A stretch of 64,000 nt of DNA from Norana najaformis (lineage: Eukaryota; Annelida; Clitellata; Crassiclitellata; Hormogastridae), in NCBI GenBank assembly GCA_964023275.1, contig OZ029927.1:4201715-4265714 (forward strand). The letters are read 5' to 3'. The notes beneath the pieces are model-generated. The model saw only the letters and a program-made list of their open reading frames with translations, was not told where the DNA came from and searched no databases. The translations under genes and the position numbers were made by a program. How positions within the stretch are numbered: the stretch's first letter is position 1; every line of letters begins with the position of its first letter. Of the stretch, positions 1 through 10,012 are shown in pieces.

Positions 1-604
1 ACTAGACCCGTCAACCATTCCGGGCCGACCCACTCTATTATTTACATAAAAACGTTTGATGATTTGAACATTTTGTCAGTCAAGCAAACATGTACACCTC
101 TAGGGGAAAGGAAGGAATAAAACAGGCCCCAAATAAATTAAGATACGTTTACGCCACTTGACCCAAATCGGTACGCAATGCGAAAGAGAACTTTCGGGTA
201 ATTAGCTCTACGGGAAGACATGAGTTCACCGACATGCTCTGACAAGTTACAGTCATATGCACCTGCTGAACTCTATCTTTAAGTGCATATATAATTATAC
301 TCTCCAGAAATAAAAGTTACGCTGGTTTTCCCTACCATTTGCGGTCTACAAAGAATTGCATATCAGGGATTTTAATTATTCAAATTAAACACATAACAAC
401 CAAGTAACTAAAGACGCAACGAAACTGCTCCTATTCACTGAAACTTACTGGTCTTGTACGAGTTCTCTATCTTATTCATTTTATAGCGCAATAATTATAC
501 AGTGCTTTGTTAAATTGAAATTCAAATTTACAAACGCTTTAAGTTCTAATTAGGAATTATCATACTAATAAGTTTTTGTCTAATTCCATAGTTTACTAGT
601 TTGC
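1..604. other. No gene seen
   Basis: AT-rich sequence. I see no exon-like open frame, no tRNA-like segment and no repeat shared with the rest of the window. Confidence 0.5.
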
Positions 605-900
605 TTGATCTGTTTATATCAACCAATGGCGCACCAAAGCCAAGCCGCAATCAGATCAGTGTCCAAAAGGTCACTCCACAGGAAAGAGAAGCAGCTTACG
701 GTGGATAAGCAATTTTAAAAAGACAAGCTTTAAGCTGTGAACAGCAGCGATTAAGCAGAACGAACAGACACAGGGAGAGAGTTCCAGAATTTAGATCCAG
801 CAACCGAAAAAATTCCGTTCACCAAGAATTATTCCAGTCCTAGGTATGACCAGAGATACAATCAGATGACCTTGCAGATTAAGGGTAAACCTGGGCAATA
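605..900 (-). mobile_element. LINE-C fragment, C-terminal RT region and 3' end
   Basis: The + strand block around 620-660 (CAATGGCGCACCAAAGCCAA and following) matches 55665-55710 and, in reverse orientation, the blocks at 3975-4025 and 37290-37345. Further along, the minus strand reads a decayed version of the reverse transcriptase C-terminal motif found at 55740-55940 (GERxF...). It is a 5'-truncated, heavily mutated non-LTR retrotransposon copy. Confidence 0.6.
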
Positions 901-1397
901 TGGACTGATTTTAAGTATTGTGGTTGGCCGTAGTTCAATGTCGTATAAACTTTAAGACCCAGTTTGAAACAACTCCTTTGCTGAACAGGAAGCCAATTCA
1001 AGGACTTAAGCACAGGGGTTATATGCTAATATTTTTGAAGTATTTGTTATGGCTCTAGCCAAGGAGTTCTGAACTCTTTGGAGTTTCTGCATGTTTGACT
1101 AAGTTGTGATACCAACAAGAAGCGAGTTACAGTTGTGAAGGCGACTGGAAACAATGCGATTGCCAAGAATATTCTAGACATATCGCCTAATTCTGCTTAT
1201 GTCATGAATATACATGTATGATGACTTACAAATGCCATTCACATATACGTGTAGTTTGTGAGAGACTTGGTAGAATCAAAAATATGATACCCAGCAAACG
1301 AGACATCTGCTGACGTCAATCCAACGTTTTCCACATCATAAACTTGTCGGATTGACGTCGGCTCGATGTCTATGGTTTGTTGGGTAAAATATAACGA
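901..1397. other. No gene seen
   Basis: Unique-looking AT-rich spacer with no open frame or family repeat that I recognise. Confidence 0.45.
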
Positions 1398-1436
1398 CAT
1401 CATCATCATCATCGTCGTCATCATCATCATCATCAT
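1398..1436. repeat. (CAT)n microsatellite
   Basis: About 13 CAT/CGT triplets with two CGT interruptions, directly next to the tail of the following LINE-A copy. Confidence 0.9.
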
Positions 1437-1437
1437 G

Positions 1438-1660
1438 ATTTATCGTAATCGTAATCATAAACTCGAGATTTCTACAGCGACAAGGAAAGCTAAGTCATGA
1501 GAACCGGCTTATTCACAGGCGCACAGTCAAAACAAAATCGATAGGCAAGAAGGGTTTGGTTCCAAGTCAAGGTTTAAGTCAGGCAGGCCGGCAGTCAGAC
1601 GGCTGCGGTGGGCAAGAGCGTCGAAATTGTTTTTAAAATAGGGCGCCTCGTTCTTCAGCT
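1438..1660 (-). mobile_element. LINE-A 3' end, 5'-truncated
   Basis: Reads tail-first on +: GTAATCGTAATC, then CGAGATTTCTACAGCG, then a body with ACAAAATCGATAGGCA. The same body occurs at 2220-2400, 50763-50945 and 56768-56950. The minus strand is therefore the sense strand, ending in a short (GATTAC)n tail. No coding part is left in this copy. Confidence 0.7.
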
Positions 1661-2211
1661 GAGGAGAAGCTACTGAAGTTGCCAGAAAGGCGAAAGATCG
1701 AATTTATTGAAGTATTGTACTGAAGAATGGAATGGCAAAGGCCGTCCCACGGATGATGTAGATTTCAACTCCCGTTGCATCTACTATACTTGCTACCATA
1801 CAAGTCCCTCCTCCTTTTAAGACAGACGAACTATTAGTTACACCTGGACTGAAATCAAATTATTAAAAACAGTGATGTCATAAAATAAAATACAGAAAAA
1901 ATTATCTGTGAACGAAAATTAACAACCAGTGTGGATTTAAAACAGTTAAAAAATAGATTAAAACAGTTACGCTATCGATCATAAATCATTGCTGAAGAGA
2001 GATTGAAATGAACTGCTTGTGAGAACAAAGCTTGTTTTTCAACGGTCTTTTCTGACTATATCACAAAAGCTGTTGTTTCAGGCAGACGTGTCTTTGAAAT
2101 TTAGATGACGGTGGCTCTACAGGGTGGGGGGGGGCAATGGTGTACCCTCTAAAAATCATAGGCCTCTTTGGTATATTTAAAAATGCTAACAGTTTGTAAT
2201 GAACTGAAGAT
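1661..2211. other. No gene seen
   Basis: Spacer. Around 1742-1755 it carries GCCGTCCCACGGA, the same 13-mer that forms the foldback at 6575-6596, so it may hold one end of a decayed foldback element. Nothing else is recognised. Confidence 0.4.
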
Positions 2212-2700
2212 TGTTGGCTCCAAACACCCTTGGAATCGTAATCGTAATCTCGAGATTTCTACAGCGCTCAACGAAAGCTAAGTTGCGGGAACCAGCTTAT
2301 TCACAGGCGCTCAGTCAAAACAAAATCGATAGGCAAAAGGGTCAAGATCCAAGAGTCAGGCACTCAGACAGTCGGACGGCTACGGTGGATGATATTTGAA
2401 ATTGAAGCGAGAAGAGAGATAAGAGGAAGAGGAAGAATCAGGATAAGATTTCTGGAAAAGAAGTGTTTTCAGTCTTGAGTGAAAGACCTGCGCAGAAACT
2501 GAAAGAGGTGAAATGTTGGTGAGTTCGTATGATTGACCAGACAACTGTCGCAATTCTGGCGGGAGTTTATTCCAAAGGGGTGGGGCAGCTATGGCTATCG
2601 AGCGATTTCCAAATTTTAAGGATGAGGTGACGGGAGGGCGAAGAAGTGTTAGGACAGATGAGGAGCGGGTTGAACGGAGTGGTTGGATAGTAAGTTCCTG
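2212..2700 (-). mobile_element. LINE-A copy with RT C-terminal coding remnant
   Basis: Starts with the same (AATCGT)-type tail and 3' UTR as 1438-1660. It then extends into sequence whose minus strand (about 2545-2600) reads LWNKLPPELRQLSGQ, the usual C-terminal WN.LP block of CR1/L2-like reverse transcriptases. The coding part is parallel to 6640-6930 and to 13790-13900. It is decayed. Confidence 0.7.
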
Positions 2701-2734
2701 ACCCCTCTTGACCTTCCCATTGTAATTATAATCA

Positions 2735-2940
2735 CATATTTATATAGCGCCATCTGGAGAAACTCCTTAGAGGCGTTTCAAAACTGACGAGACCACGATT
2801 GAACAAAATGTTTTTCGAGCACTTATGCAAAAAGGGCAGAGAACGGCCATGTTGTGGGTTGCTAGGCAACCTATTTCAGAACGATGGACCAACCACAGCA
2901 AAGCCTGTAAGCTGGGCTGCGGAGTTTTGACTCGCATTTT
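2735..2940 (-). mobile_element. LINE-D-like 3' end
   Basis: TATTTATATAGCGCCATCTG is the reversed form of a GGCGCTATATAAATA retroposon terminus. The following AACCACAGCAAAGC segment matches the LINE-D copy at 34720-34750. Short and decayed. Confidence 0.45.
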
Positions 2941-3344
2941 GGTTTTGGTTTTGGTTTAGGGTCCAACGCATCTTAATTGTTCCACTGTTCTCGTTTTTTT
3001 CATTGCGGCTTGAACTGATGTTGTGTTGTATTTTAATGTGATGTTTTTTGTTGACCAGTTTATGTAGAACCTCTTTCAGAACAAACTGCGCAGAGGTGCT
3101 GACGACATGATATCTCCAGGAAAGAGATGAGTCTGAAAGAAGTGAATTGCAAGAGTCCTGTATCTTCCACCTGACCTTGAGTAGTAAGTGGTGATGGCAC
3201 GTCTAATGTTTCCCCAGCTAAGCAATATCCATAGGCAGTCCTTGGCTCTTTGCTTATGATTCAACTAAATAGATGTTAATGTTTACATTAACATATAGTG
3301 ATCGTATAGCTTTGACGCAGTTCATTTTCCAACATTTTTATCGG
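2941..3344. other. No gene seen
   Basis: Spacer with a short TTTTGG-rich run near 2940. No exon or named repeat recognised. Confidence 0.4.
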
Positions 3345-3535
3345 TTTAGATCTTTCAGACCGCTGCCCATTTGAATGGGTGCCACACCATTTGAGGTCCC
3401 ATGTATGGACTGCGCCAGTCTGAGATTCAAATCCCAGACTTAAGCCATGATCGGTATGCAAACCGGCATCCTCATGCACCAGGAGCCTTGATGTACACTT
3501 AACCAGTGTAGCTGTGTAATTGTAATTGTTTAGCT
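3345..3535 (-). mobile_element. SINE-1 copy
   Basis: Reverse complement of the SINE-1 body: CCGCTGCCCATTTGAATG, then GAGATTCAAATC (the TTTCAGAGATTTGAATCTC block reversed), then GCAAACCGGCATCCTC near the box B end. The A-box end is badly decayed. Confidence 0.65.
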
Positions 3536-3914
3536 GTATGATGTCTGGAGCATTGATTCTTATTGTCATTATTATTAAATGCAGTAAACAATTCATGAGA
3601 ACAGAGACAGCTTAGCAAATTTTCTAGTTATGATCTGAAGACTTGCTTTGTTATCTGCCTTGTGCTTCATTGCCGTGGTAATTTAGGAGTTGTTTTTGGG
3701 TGTTGTTTGAAGGGCCATTGAAGACATGAACATCAGGGCAAGAAGTTGTCTGGTTCAAAGAAGTGGCTTTGCAGCAAGAGTGGGTGTTCATTTAAGCAAA
3801 CAGTGGCACATACACAACAGTTTTGATGTGAGGTAAATGGTTGGTTGATTTGATTGGTTTGGTTGGTTAGTTTGGTTGGTCGGTTTTGTCATTTCATTCT
3901 CAGTTTAAAACTGA
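3536..3914. other. No gene; GGTT-rich patch
   Basis: Nothing coding seen. 3838-3885 is an imperfect GGTT/GATT simple repeat. Confidence 0.45.
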
Positions 3915-4090
3915 CCTTTTTCAAAGTGCTTAATCCATCGTACGCTGCCTCTTTGTCTCTTTGGACTGAACTTCTGGATGTTGACCTGATTGCGGCTTGG
4001 CTTTGGTGCACCATCTGTTGATGCCTTGTGCCGTCGACACCGTTGTGTATTTGAAGTTACTAATTATGATTATAATTCATATATTCATTG
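3915..4090 (+). mobile_element. LINE-C 3' end
   Basis: Contains CTTCTGGATGTTGACC and TTTGGTGCACCATC, shared with 37285-37345 in the same orientation and with 55660-55720 and 620-660 in reverse. It represents the 3' UTR of one LINE family. Confidence 0.6.
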
Positions 4091-5637
4091 TTTCATTTAG
4101 AACAGTTTTAATATTAGAGTTACAGTGAAATTCATTCATTCATTCAGAGGGTTTTAGTACGAAATTACAGTTTTTTCATTAACTTATTCAGAGCATTTTC
4201 AAAATAAGTTATGGTGCAGCTCTTTCGTCCGTAAATTAATTTATTCCTTCATTCAGTCATTACTTTATTCATCCATCCAGCCGTCTGCTTATCGGTCAGT
4301 GTCCATCCTTCAGTCCAGTTCATCTATTCATGATGTCAGTTTTTTGACTCCATATTTTTTGACATTTGACCTGCTGTAGATTGGACTGAGTCACGCGCAA
4401 CGCAGTGAGAAAGTTTGATGCTAAGCCCACAGAGAAGAAACTTGATCTGCAAATCTGACTGCAGATCTACAACATTTTCAACGACACAGGTTTATCATCT
4501 AATCTGGAAACTTCAACAGCACCGTAGTCATAATACACGAAGCATCACCTGATGATCATATCTAATCAAAACCATAATCCACAGGACAAAACCAGCTGAG
4601 AGTCATGAGGCCCCAATAGAGAGGCTACGGAGAATATAGGCAGTCTGGGAAAGATGTGCTTTCAGACATGATATAAACAACATCACAGAATTTACAGAAA
4701 GGTCAGAAGTGTCTGCCTGCCTGCCTCTGTCTGTCTCTCTCTTTCTACCTCTCTCTGTCGTGGCATAATCCTAGGCACATAGCCTTTTCCGTGATGCAGA
4801 GCAAGCCAATCTAATTCTAATCTGGGCTCTCCTCGAAGCATTATGGAGCTAAATGTCCGTACACTTGAATCTGAGGGTGGAAAGTAATTGCCTATATTCA
4901 ACTGAAAATGGTGTTTTCTTTTCTTTAAGAATTTTGAGATGATGCTGCAACAAGCAACAAAGAATTTGCAAAAAAACAGTCAGTCATTTGAAACCAGTAA
5001 TATTAATTACAAATTTTAAAAATTCTTTGATTACAACTTTTCATGTGAATCGAATGTTCAGTTGACTGATGATTTTTATGAATAATTGTTAGTTAATTTA
5101 TGAAATGCCGTGAGAAACATCCCTTTACATTCGCTAGGTGGCAGTACAGTGTCATTACCTGTGCATGGAGACAGCCTCGAATGATCCAACTGCATTCGCT
5201 AGATGGCGATGGTATAAATAAAATGTCCATAAACTGTCAAAATCGGTTATTTTTACGCAACAGGTGTGGTTAAGAATGGCAATTGAAGTTACCGCGTGCA
5301 GCACTTACACAAGCAATGGTTGTTCTACACACTGCAGTCACCTGCATTTGGATGTCAAAACTAACATCAAATCAGCATGAAGTCCTTCTCGAGGTGCGTT
5401 TAGACAGTGACAGGATTTTTTAACGGACAATAGGATCGATTGATTTCACACAGTTGGAGGGAATGGGGCTAGGCCTACTATTTTGAGTGATGGTACTCTC
5501 AGTAACACTGGTAACGTGAGCTGAAGAAATGATTGCAGTAACAGTGGTAGCAGCGACATTACTTCTGACGTTATTCAAATCAGATATTGGAAGGCTGCAT
5601 GAAAAACATGGTACTGTGTAGGCCTAAGTAGCTTCTA
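4091..5637. other. No gene seen
   Basis: A stretch of about 1.5 kb with ATTCATTC-rich simple sequence around 4125-4270 and no convincing exon on either strand. Two similar segments, TTCGCTAGGTGGCAGT (about 5132) and TTCGCTAGATGGCGAT (about 5195), lie about 65 bp apart and may be a decayed local duplication. Confidence 0.4.
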
Positions 5638-5793
5638 TTCCTTCCTTCCTTCCTTCCTTCCTTCCTTCCTTCCTTCCTTCCTTCCTTCCTTCCTTCCTTC
5701 CTTCCTTCCTTCCTTCCTTCCTTCCTTCCTTCCTTTCTTCCTTCCTTCCTTCCTTCCTTTCTTCCGTCCGTCCGTCCTTCCTTCCTTCCTCCC
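5638..5793. repeat. (TTCC)n microsatellite
   Basis: About 156 bp of TTCC tetramers, with TTTC interruptions and a GTCC run near 5765-5776. On the minus strand it gives long Gly-Arg-Lys-Glu reading frames that are artefacts. Confidence 0.95.
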
Positions 5794-6527
5794 TTCCGCT
5801 CCTTTTTGCCGAAAACACAGCAACGACAGTGGTCAGTATCGTAGTTGCTTCTTGTGCAATTCGATCCTGGAATAGAGACTCACCTGTTCTGCGTTGCATA
5901 ATTAACCAGCGAACGTTCATAATAAGCAAACCGTTACAGCTTCTTCCGTGTAGAATTCGACATTTCAGCCTCGTGATTGAGGCTCTTTTGCCGTTTCTTA
6001 CTTGCGCCACGTTCAGTTCTTTTCATTATTTTGGCAATTATAGGCTAATGTTCACTTACACTATATATTTGCTCAACTGATCGGAGCCTAAGCTTCAAAT
6101 AGTTCTAACGCCAGCGTTCCGAGTACAGTACCTAGATTCACAGTGGGGCCGCTTGCTAAGACTGAACTTCATGATATCAGGTTTCTAAGGTTGCTAAGAC
6201 GGCTAAGATATAATGTGCAGCTGCCAAGAGACTTGGCACGCATTTCTTCCGAATTTATATCCCAGGAGATCTTGACCGGTTCATAGGTCGACTGCGATAA
6301 ACTCTGCTGACGGGACAACCATTTCCTACAACTGCACAGAAGTTCGATATTTACGATGACAGCTAAGATGCAGAGAGCGTTAGCCTCTCTGCCAAACAGC
6401 TTCTCTGCTTAATTACTTGTCCAGATTTATAGCGTAGGCTGACCAGTGAGTAGTCCCAACCCATGTTCAACTTTCAATATGTGAGTTATACAGTTAAATA
6501 CCCAAAACATTTCTACAATTTCAACTG
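5794..6527. other. No gene seen
   Basis: Mixed-composition spacer without a recognisable exon or family repeat. Confidence 0.4.
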
Positions 6528-6596
6528 AAAAGTGGGACGGCAAAACCCTATTCTTGCCATCCCGCTTTTCAAACTGGGACGGCTCAAGCCGTCCCA
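6528..6596. repeat. Double foldback (two consecutive hairpins)
   Basis: First hairpin: 6528-6543 pairs with 6554-6569, 16 bp with two mismatches (AAAAGTGGGACGGCAA against the reverse complement of TTGCCATCCCGCTTTT). Second hairpin: TGGGACGGC (6575-6583) pairs perfectly with GCCGTCCCA (6588-6596). The two repeats share the GGGACGGC core, so this may be the end structure of a foldback transposon. Confidence 0.7.
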
Positions 6597-6604
6597 CGGA
6601 CATA

Positions 6605-6935
6605 GGTTCCGACGCCCATGACGGTGGGTGTTGTTTGGAATTAGATCTGCAGGATTGACAAAAGAAGAATCAGAATCAGGATAGGATTTGCGGAATAGGA
6701 ATGTTTTCAGTTTTGAGTTAAAGCCCTGCGCAGAAATTGCAAGAGGTGAAGTGTTGGTAAGTTCGTCTGATGGGTCAGATAATTGTCGTAATTCTACCGG
6801 GAATTTATTCCGTTGGGGTTACCATGGCTATGGAGCGATTTCCAAATTTTAAGAACGCGGTGTTGGGAGGATGGAGAAGGGTTAAGTCGGAAGAGGAGCA
6901 CGTTGAGCAGAGTGGTTGGTTTATAAATAACCAGA
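6605..6935 (-). mobile_element. LINE-A fragment, RT C-terminal part
   Basis: Parallels 2385-2700 base for base over long blocks: AGCGATTTCCAAATTTTAAG, CCTGCGCAGAAA, CAGATAATTGTCGTAATTCT. The minus strand carries the decayed WN.LP C-terminus. The 3' tail segment present at 2212 is missing here. Confidence 0.65.
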
Positions 6936-7198
6936 GCCGTCGATCATATGGGCACCCCTGGGGCCCGGGCCCAGGCAATACTTTGAACATGGGGCCCGGC
7001 CAATAGTTGGGCCCTGGCAATATTTTAGCTGTAAAATCGGAAACTGTGGACTGACAAAAGTTCTCGTTCTTCACTTTAAGACGTTAGTAAACAACGCCAA
7101 TCCGTGATTTCCATTTGTCCATCTCTAGATGTTGCTTTCTCTGCCTACCTTTGCTTTAGGTTGACAAACGGACAGACAGAAAGACAGATATATGAGCA

Positions 7199-7229
7199 GG
7201 GCCTATGTACTATATGAGTACATAGGCCC
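7199..7229. repeat. Perfect 13-bp hairpin
   Basis: GGGCCTATGTACT (7199-7211), a 5-nt loop, then AGTACATAGGCCC (7217-7229). The pairing is perfect. It includes the TAGGCC core that is over-represented across this window. Confidence 0.85.
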
Positions 7230-8285
7230 CTGTGTACTTATAATTATACGCAGGTCGAACTGAGTGACAGACAGTTATCAGAAATATAGACTTTCATCCA
7301 TACAGGTCGCCAGACTGACAGATCCAGCAAGATTTGAAAGAACCCAGAAAAATTAATGGAATACAAGGCAGACAACTCGCCCTCACTACTCACTGCCATC
7401 TGAATGTCATCTTTGATCAGTTAGGCAATAGGGGTGTAAGCCGACACGCTGTTTGGCTTTATGTCTGCCTGCATTAGGCCTACTTCCTGACCTCTATATC
7501 GGGGTTCTGCCCCTGATACCCAATAGGGGCTTAGCATCCAGACCTTCATTATAGGCCCTTCAATGTTTACTGACGAAGACAGGAGGGTTGGGAGGATTTC
7601 TTCATATTATTTTTATGCATATTTATTTTACTATTTTTGATGATGATGACGGGCAACGTTGGTAACGATGACGTTGACGTTGACGTTGTGCATATACGCA
7701 GCCAGGTTCGCCTTTTTAGACAGAACACAACAGGAAAAGATCAGCATAACCGTTATCTTTGACAGCCGCTGCTATATGGAGTTATTCTTCACAAGGTATT
7801 AAATTTCCTTAGAAGTGCGACTTTTAACACCTCGATCTTTCAGAATCTTCGGTCACCCGGTTTGTGACTGTTTATTCTTCGCCTCTGTTGTCTAATTTAT
7901 AATGTAATATTGGCCATGGAGCTGAATTAGTGTTTTAATTAAAATATTCGCAAAGACGTTAATAAATGCTTCTTTCAAAAGGCAAATACAAATAGGGTGA
8001 AACTTTTCGTATTTTTAGTAATCTAGCATATGATTTACACTAAGATAATAAGAGACCATAACAACACTCCCGATAGGTAGGCCTATCAAATTTGTCGCTA
8101 ATTATGCGATAAGCTGCGACATAATAACATAATAGCTTTTGTTCAGTCACAAAGTAATGAAGTCATAAATTTTCTAAAATTAAAGCAGCTATGTATATAT
8201 AGAGCTAGACTCGATTCGCCAGTAGGACACTTTAGCCTATTTTCGTCGCTCCACAGCCAGTTCATTGACGTAAGTAAAATAAAAA
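7230..8285. other. No gene seen
   Basis: Spacer of about 1 kb. A short GACGTT triplication lies at 7670-7687. No exon recognised. Confidence 0.4.
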
Positions 8286-8400
8286 TGTAAATGTAGGGCC
8301 TACGTGTTTTTGTATAGCGACCGTATGACTTCAACACTGCCAATCCATCAGAGAATTAATTGGGTAAGGTTCTTTACCACCGTTGCCCGTCTCAAATCTC
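8286..8400 (-). mobile_element. SINE-1 3' half
   Basis: Reverse complement of the SINE-1 3' half: TTTGTATAGCGACCGTATGA, then GGTAAGGTTCTTTACCACCG (the GGTGGTGAAGGATCTCACCC block reversed). The A and B boxes are absent. Confidence 0.6.
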
Positions 8401-8689
8401 AGAAGCACTGCAGAGCTATAGAAATTGCTTGAGTTTTGATAATGTTAAAACGTTCAGTCGACAGAATGATATAGGATGATTTTTAATTTGAAATGAAGTT
8501 ATGTTTTGATTCCTTGCTGAAAATATCAAGGATAGATCTATGTGAAGATGAATGTTCGAAAATTTCAAATCATCTAATTAGGCCTACATGAGTTTACAAT
8601 ATCCTGTCAGTCTTTTTGACGGCAATTTTAAATTCTACAGCAACTTGTCTTTCGTCTTTGCAGACCCCTTCAGGATCATATGGGCCTCT

Positions 8690-8905
8690 AACTGTCTGGT
8701 TAGCTACATTGGTAAAACGTAGGCCTACGTCAAGGCCCTTCTTTGGGTGCGTGAGGATGCCTTTTGGCATACCGATAGTTGCTATATTTCAGAGAGTTTA
8801 ATCTCAAACGGGCAGCGAGGGTAAAGGATCTCACCCGATAAACTCATTGAAAAATGAGCAGGGTCAAGGCCATACACTGGCTACAGAAAAAACATGTAGG
8901 CCCTA
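8690..8905 (+). mobile_element. SINE-1 copy, decayed
   Basis: Begins with TCTGGTTAGCTACATTGGTA (degenerate box A region), then TATTTCAGAGAGTTTAATCTC, GGGCAGCGAGGGTAAAGGAT and AGGCCATACACTGGC. Same order as the better copy at 15905-16137. Confidence 0.6.
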
Positions 8906-8924
8906 CATGTACATTACACTTGCT

Positions 8925-9065
8925 TACTGTACACTGACCCTGGCAAGAACAGTACTGCGTTCCCGGGCTTTCTTTGTTGCTAGTCTGAAGTTCTGGAATT
9001 AGCTACCAGTTTCTTTCAGCTCTGCAGGTTCTCTGATGTCGTTCCGGTTTTGGGTAACTTTCCAT
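8925..9065 (+). mobile_element. LINE-C RT C-terminus remnant
   Basis: The + strand reads a decayed RAFFVASLKFWN.LPVSFSS, the C-terminal block of CR1/Rex1-like reverse transcriptases, with one in-frame stop. Similar to the minus-strand block at 55740-55940. Confidence 0.6.
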
Positions 9066-9225
9066 CTTTTGCGAATCGGTAATGCTCCATAACCTGTCTT
9101 TCGGTGTCTGAGTCTCAAGGAACGCGACTACTTTGTCCACAGGACCATGATTTCTGATAAGCGGTTTGTATAGAAGAGACCAACGATCATTGGTGTGCTG
9201 TGAATAGCGAAACAGCGTTATAGAA

Positions 9226-9497
9226 GTGTTCAGTGTGCCTGCCCATGCCTCCCTTCGCTCAGCTACCCGTGGTCTCTTGGTAGTCCCTCGCGTCCGCACT
9301 ACGACTGCTCAGTCCAGGAGATCTGCGTTTGTTGGCCCTTCCAGCTGGAACTCCCTTCCTCTTGACCTGCGGCTTCAGTTACTTAGTCTCTCTCCTACCC
9401 AGTCTCGCAAACGCCTGAAATCCTTTTTGTTTGTTCAAGTCGGAAGCGCCACTGTTTCCTAAGTGGCGCTTTATAAATGTTCGTTTACAATTACGAA
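9226..9497 (+). mobile_element. LINE-B 3' end with RT C-terminus
   Basis: Reads VPRVRTTTAQSRRSAFVGP followed by SSWNSLPLDLRL, then stops before AAGTGGCGCTTTATAAATG and a TTTACAATTACG tail. The same motif order and terminal sequence occur at 62300-62535. It is 5'-truncated. Confidence 0.8.
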
Positions 9498-10012
9498 ACA
9501 CGTACGTCGGTCAGCGATTGTCACTAAAGACCAGACACAATACAGATCAGTTCGCGTCACACAAATTAATGATTAGCCAATCAAAATTGATCTTAACGGT
9601 TTCACTAAGCTCTGCTGGAAAAAATATGCAGTTTATTTTGTCAGCCTTAATAATAGCTCGCTTTATAGAATAATCTGGTCCGCGACTTGTAGAACACTTA
9701 ATCTTACTACCTATTAACAAATGAATTTGTTGCGTTGCTTCTGTTGCCAAGGTGTTTTATACTGGGAGGGGTTGCAAGCCCAGTAGTCCTACAGACCTCT
9801 CCTTCTTTATCCTGGCTTGGACCGGCTCAGACTTCCTGTTGAAGTAGTCTTATACGAAGTTCTGTGCCGGTCTGCACATCGTGCAACGCAGCTTCACTAT
9901 TTTCAGAGATCGTTGGAGAAGCTGCGTTGCCCGTTGTGCAGGGACTAAACTAAAGAATGCTAACCGACAAACAGACTGTTTTACCAGATTATCCCGTGAT
10001 TATCGACTCAGA

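Noticed and set aside
5624-6010. Long minus-strand Gly-Arg-Lys-Glu reading frames
   Set aside because: They are direct translations of the TTCC microsatellite with no protein-like ends.
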